Virus record (IMG/VR): IMGVR_UViG_3300011116_000307
Coordinates: 1 to 21,734 of that record
Source: a virus
Length of the DNA stretch: 21,734 nt
Direction: 5' to 3' (one strand)
The position numbers and the translations under genes were made by a program. Numbering within the stretch: the first letter of the stretch is position 1; each line of letters starts with the position of its first letter. The notes beneath the pieces were generated by a model. That model searched no databases, had not been told where the DNA came from, and was given only the letters and a program-made list of their open reading frames with translations. Of this stretch, positions 19,791-21,734 are shown in pieces.

Positions 19791-21190
19791 AATATACGGC
19801 TCCTCTGTACTGGCTTATCTTCTGGTTCATTTACCACGCCATAGCGTGCCAGTGTTGCCGCTACTAGTGGCGTAATGTTGTTAGTGCTATGTCTGCTCCA
19901 GGCCCACGAATCTCCTAGAGCTCTTTTACTAGATCCTTCTATGGCCTGTCTTAGGTTAGGGTCGTCTAAGTGGCATATTGTCCTAGCTTGTACGGCATCA
20001 TAGAAACTACCGCAGGCTCTAGCATAATCTCTTATACCAATAGAGATTACTTTTACTTCTGCGTTTTCTAATTGACCTATCATCGAGCTAGCTGGCGATC
20101 CACTATCTATTACTACTGGCGCGTTCCATTTTTTAGCTATTTCTATTAGGCGAGGTAGTACCCAGTTAGCGCCATCCTTAGCTTCGATTATTTCTATAGG
20201 TGTCATATCTCTAACTAAGCCAGAGACGGCTATAGCAGATTTATCGCGCTCTCTTGATATATCTACACCTAGTACGACCTGATTACCTACGGTTATATCT
20301 GTACGCGCGAGGCTATCCCATAGATCCGTAGGTATAACCTGTACAGCTTCTAGAGCAGGCCAGACATTTAACCACTCTTTAGTAAATATCTCTGGACTGT
20401 TGGTATTAGCAGCTTCTCTTACGGCTTCCAATAGCACGCCGTTAGATTCGCCTAGCGAAGGTATCGCCTGCGCCCATACCGCCTCATCCATATAATCGAA
20501 TTTTTCATCCTGCGGAGCCCACTCGAACCAGGCTAGGCGCGTAGATCTGTCGTCAATATTGGCGTGCGCTACCTGGCGGTAATGCTGTAGTAATTCGCTT
20601 TTACCTGGTATCCCAGCATTAGAAAGGATCCATAACTGCCCATCCTTACGAGTAGCTAAGGTCGGTTGCAGCGAAGCTATAAGCGATAGCGGATGAGTAA
20701 GCGCCTCATCTATTACCATAAGGTTTAAGCTCATACCGCGCGCGCCTTTATCGTTAGGCGTAACTATTCCGTAGCTAGATCCATTTTTCATATAGATACG
20801 CTCGCTACCGTTTATATAGGAGATACGGTGAATTTTTCGCGCTATCTCTGGGCATCGCTCGAAGCTGTTTATATGCTCCTGCCATTTAAGTTTAGCCATA
20901 TTTCGATCTTGGGCAGTGTAGGCAACCTGGCGACGAGGCTTTAGAAGCTCTAGGGCTATGCGCGTCTCTACGAGTTTAGATTTCCCAGACTGGCGACCTA
21001 CGCCTACACCTACAGTGCGAAAGTAGTAATAGCCGTCCAATTTCTCTAAAGCTACATCGGCGACTAGACGCTGCCATCCATAAAGGCTAAAGCCCATTAC
21101 ATTAGCGACGCGCTCTAGTAGTGCGCCATCTGTCTCTAGGTCTGGATTTCGCGCAGTGGCCCATCTGGGCTTACAGGTTAGGAGCTCCAT
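19787..21190 (-). CDS. terL: Terminase large subunit, 467 aa
   Basis: The packaging motor and nuclease. The ATPase has Walker A GVGRQSGKS (63-71), Walker B LMVIDEA (157-163) and a coupling motif ILSNAG around 188-193. The RNase H-like nuclease has GVDISRERDKSAIAV (308-322, Asp310), VVIDSGS (359-365, Asp362) and a third acidic site in LGDSWAWSRHS (425-435, Asp427). The length is usual for the type with a short N-terminus. ATG 21190 follows GAGGA and overlaps the small-subunit gene by 13 nt. The subfamily cannot be read from sequence alone; the neighbouring HNH gene favours cos-type packaging. Confidence 0.9.
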   Translation of the reverse strand: MELLTCKPRWATARNPDLETDGALLERVANVMGFSLYGWQRLVADVALEKLDGYYYFRTVGVGVGRQSGKSKLVETRIALELLKPRRQVAYTAQDRNMAKLKWQEHINSFERCPEIARKIHRISYINGSERIYMKNGSSYGIVTPNDKGARGMSLNLMVIDEALTHPLSLIASLQPTLATRKDGQLWILSNAGIPGKSELLQHYRQVAHANIDDRSTRLAWFEWAPQDEKFDYMDEAVWAQAIPSLGESNGVLLEAVREAANTNSPEIFTKEWLNVWPALEAVQVIPTDLWDSLARTDITVGNQVVLGVDISRERDKSAIAVSGLVRDMTPIEIIEAKDGANWVLPRLIEIAKKWNAPVVIDSGSPASSMIGQLENAEVKVISIGIRDYARACGSFYDAVQARTICHLDDPNLRQAIEGSSKRALGDSWAWSRHSTNNITPLVAATLARYGVVNEPEDKPVQRSRIF

Positions 21191-21450
21191 AGATCCTCTA
21201 GCGAATCAGTAGGCGCTAGCTTAGACCAGATCTCGCGTAACTCTTTAGAGATAGCTGGGATACTCTGGATACCCTTCCCAGTCTCTTCGATAAGATCCCA
21301 GGCAGATACCAGACCTAAGAGAGTAGAGCGAGTAACAGCGTCTATGTCGGTGCGACCCTTTAGCATACGCCGCATGGCTCGCGTATGCCTACCGCTCCGT
21401 TTCCTACCAGTTTTTACTGCGTCGGACGGCTTTCCGTTTTTTGTTGCCAA
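21178..21450 (-). CDS. Terminase small subunit candidate, 90 aa, TTG start
   Basis: A small basic protein between an HNH gene and the large terminase, the standard place for TerS. Its N-terminus is rich in Lys, Arg and Gly (KTGRKRSGRHTRAMRRML), followed by helices with TLLGLVSAWDLIEETGKGIQSIPAISKELREIW. The start is TTG 21450, with GAGAGGGG upstream; no ATG gives the full frame. It overlaps HNH by 47 nt and TerL by 13 nt. It would recognise the packaging site, but homology is not evident from motifs. Confidence 0.65.
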   Translation of the reverse strand: MATKNGKPSDAVKTGRKRSGRHTRAMRRMLKGRTDIDAVTRSTLLGLVSAWDLIEETGKGIQSIPAISKELREIWSKLAPTDSLEDLWSS

Positions 21451-21664
21451 AAGTTGCCCCTCTCGACAGATTACATTTAGCGCAGCTAGGCAGAAGCTGG
21501 CCCTGCCAGAGCTCAGGTTTAGCGAAGCTAGCGATAGGCGGCTCGTGATCGAGCTGCGTAGCAGGTCTCCATTTACACCAGTAGCAGACAGGATTCTGGC
21601 TCAGAATCATCGCCCTAATTTTTTTATAAGTTTTTCCATATTTAAAACTATTTTTAGATTTCAT
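21404..21664 (-). CDS. HNH endonuclease beside the terminase, 86 aa
   Basis: A compact HNH nuclease: zinc pair C27/C30 (CYWC), core LDHEPP (38-43, H40), LLPSCAKCNLSRG (57-69) with C61/C64 and N65. HNH proteins next to terminase genes are needed for specific cleavage of packaged DNA in several cos-type phages such as HK97. Only weak ribosome binding sequence (AAAGAT) precedes ATG 21664. It is the first gene of the late operon, 70 bp from the window edge. Confidence 0.82.
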   Translation of the reverse strand: MKSKNSFKYGKTYKKIRAMILSQNPVCYWCKWRPATQLDHEPPIASFAKPELWQGQLLPSCAKCNLSRGATFGNKKRKAVRRSKNW

Positions 21665-21703
21665 AACAAATCTTTATTTTTAGTTTCATTTTTTAGCCGC
21701 GCA

Positions 21704-21712
21704 TTTTCCACA
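21704..21712 (+). other. DnaA-box-like site near the right edge
   Basis: TTTTCCACA differs from the consensus TTATCCACA at one position and is followed by GG, as is the perfect box at 57..65 (TCCACAGG in both). The 70-bp stretch after the HNH gene also has an AT-rich tract (21671..21696), which could be a promoter or unwinding region. Confidence 0.25.
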
Positions 21713-21734
21713 GGGGAGAGAGAGAACTCGCACG

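Noticed and set aside
1-21734. Prophage or lysogeny module
   Set aside because: No integrase, excisionase, repressor, attachment site or host gene was seen; all genes run on one strand and fit a virulent phage or a phage genome fragment.
1-21734. CRISPR array
   Set aside because: No set of regularly spaced repeats of 23 bp or more was found; the short repeats at 17616..17683 are too short and irregular.

Overview
The window reads as a small tailed (siphovirus-like) bacteriophage genome or most of one. Every convincing gene lies on the minus strand, so transcription runs from high to low coordinates. The best host guess is an actinobacterium, possibly a freshwater lineage of moderate GC. Grounds for this are the GWAVVK/GCH small protein after the prohead protease, the M15 endolysin plus holin pair, the Mom-like protein and the stand-alone Prim-Pol, all familiar from actinophages. 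The host assignment is inference. No integrase, repressor, DNA polymerase or helicase is recognisable.

Layout in transcription order. (1) Packaging and head, 21664 to 15437: HNH nuclease, small and large terminase, a 48-aa membrane protein with a TTG start, portal, prohead protease, a GWAVVK-domain protein, major capsid protein, head-tail connector. (2) Tail, 15437 to 7665: tail-terminator candidate, major tail protein, a tail assembly chaperone pair made by a -1 slip on AAAAAAT, an HK97-gp10-like protein, tape measure, a distal tail protein, a tail fibre and three tandem paralogous tail-tip proteins, then a small coiled-coil protein. (3) Lysis, 7665 to 6749: M15 peptidase endolysin, holin and a second membrane protein, with long overlaps. 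(4) A glycosyltransferase (6816 to 6115). (5) A tightly overlapped DNA-metabolism operon, 5984 to 3688: small membrane protein, stand-alone Prim-Pol, unknown protein, Rad52-like annealing protein with a GRF-like Cys tail, PD-(D/E)XK-like protein. (6) A 397-bp non-coding region rich in repeats (3291 to 3687). (7) Accessory genes, 3290 to 75: acidic protein, endonuclease VII-type HNH, secreted transglycosylase-like protein, Mom-like DNA modification protein, FkbM methyltransferase, glycosyltransferase and a small beta-rich structural-type protein.

The most interesting signals are not the gene families but the RNA-level architecture. A 22-nt by 22-nt stem (21 of 22 positions pair) hides the start codon of the head-tail connector gene and encloses a 32-codon leader ORF that reads through it. 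A 12-bp stem hides the ribosome binding site of the first gene of the replication operon. An 8-bp stem overlaps the ribosome binding site of the major capsid gene, just after four AGGTGT repeats. Together these suggest translational control of several modules by local RNA structure. The replication set looks minimal (Prim-Pol without helicase). The two ends of the window share TCCACAGG and TCGCAC motifs, which is compatible with a circularised or circularly permuted genome, but there is no terminal repeat long enough to prove it.
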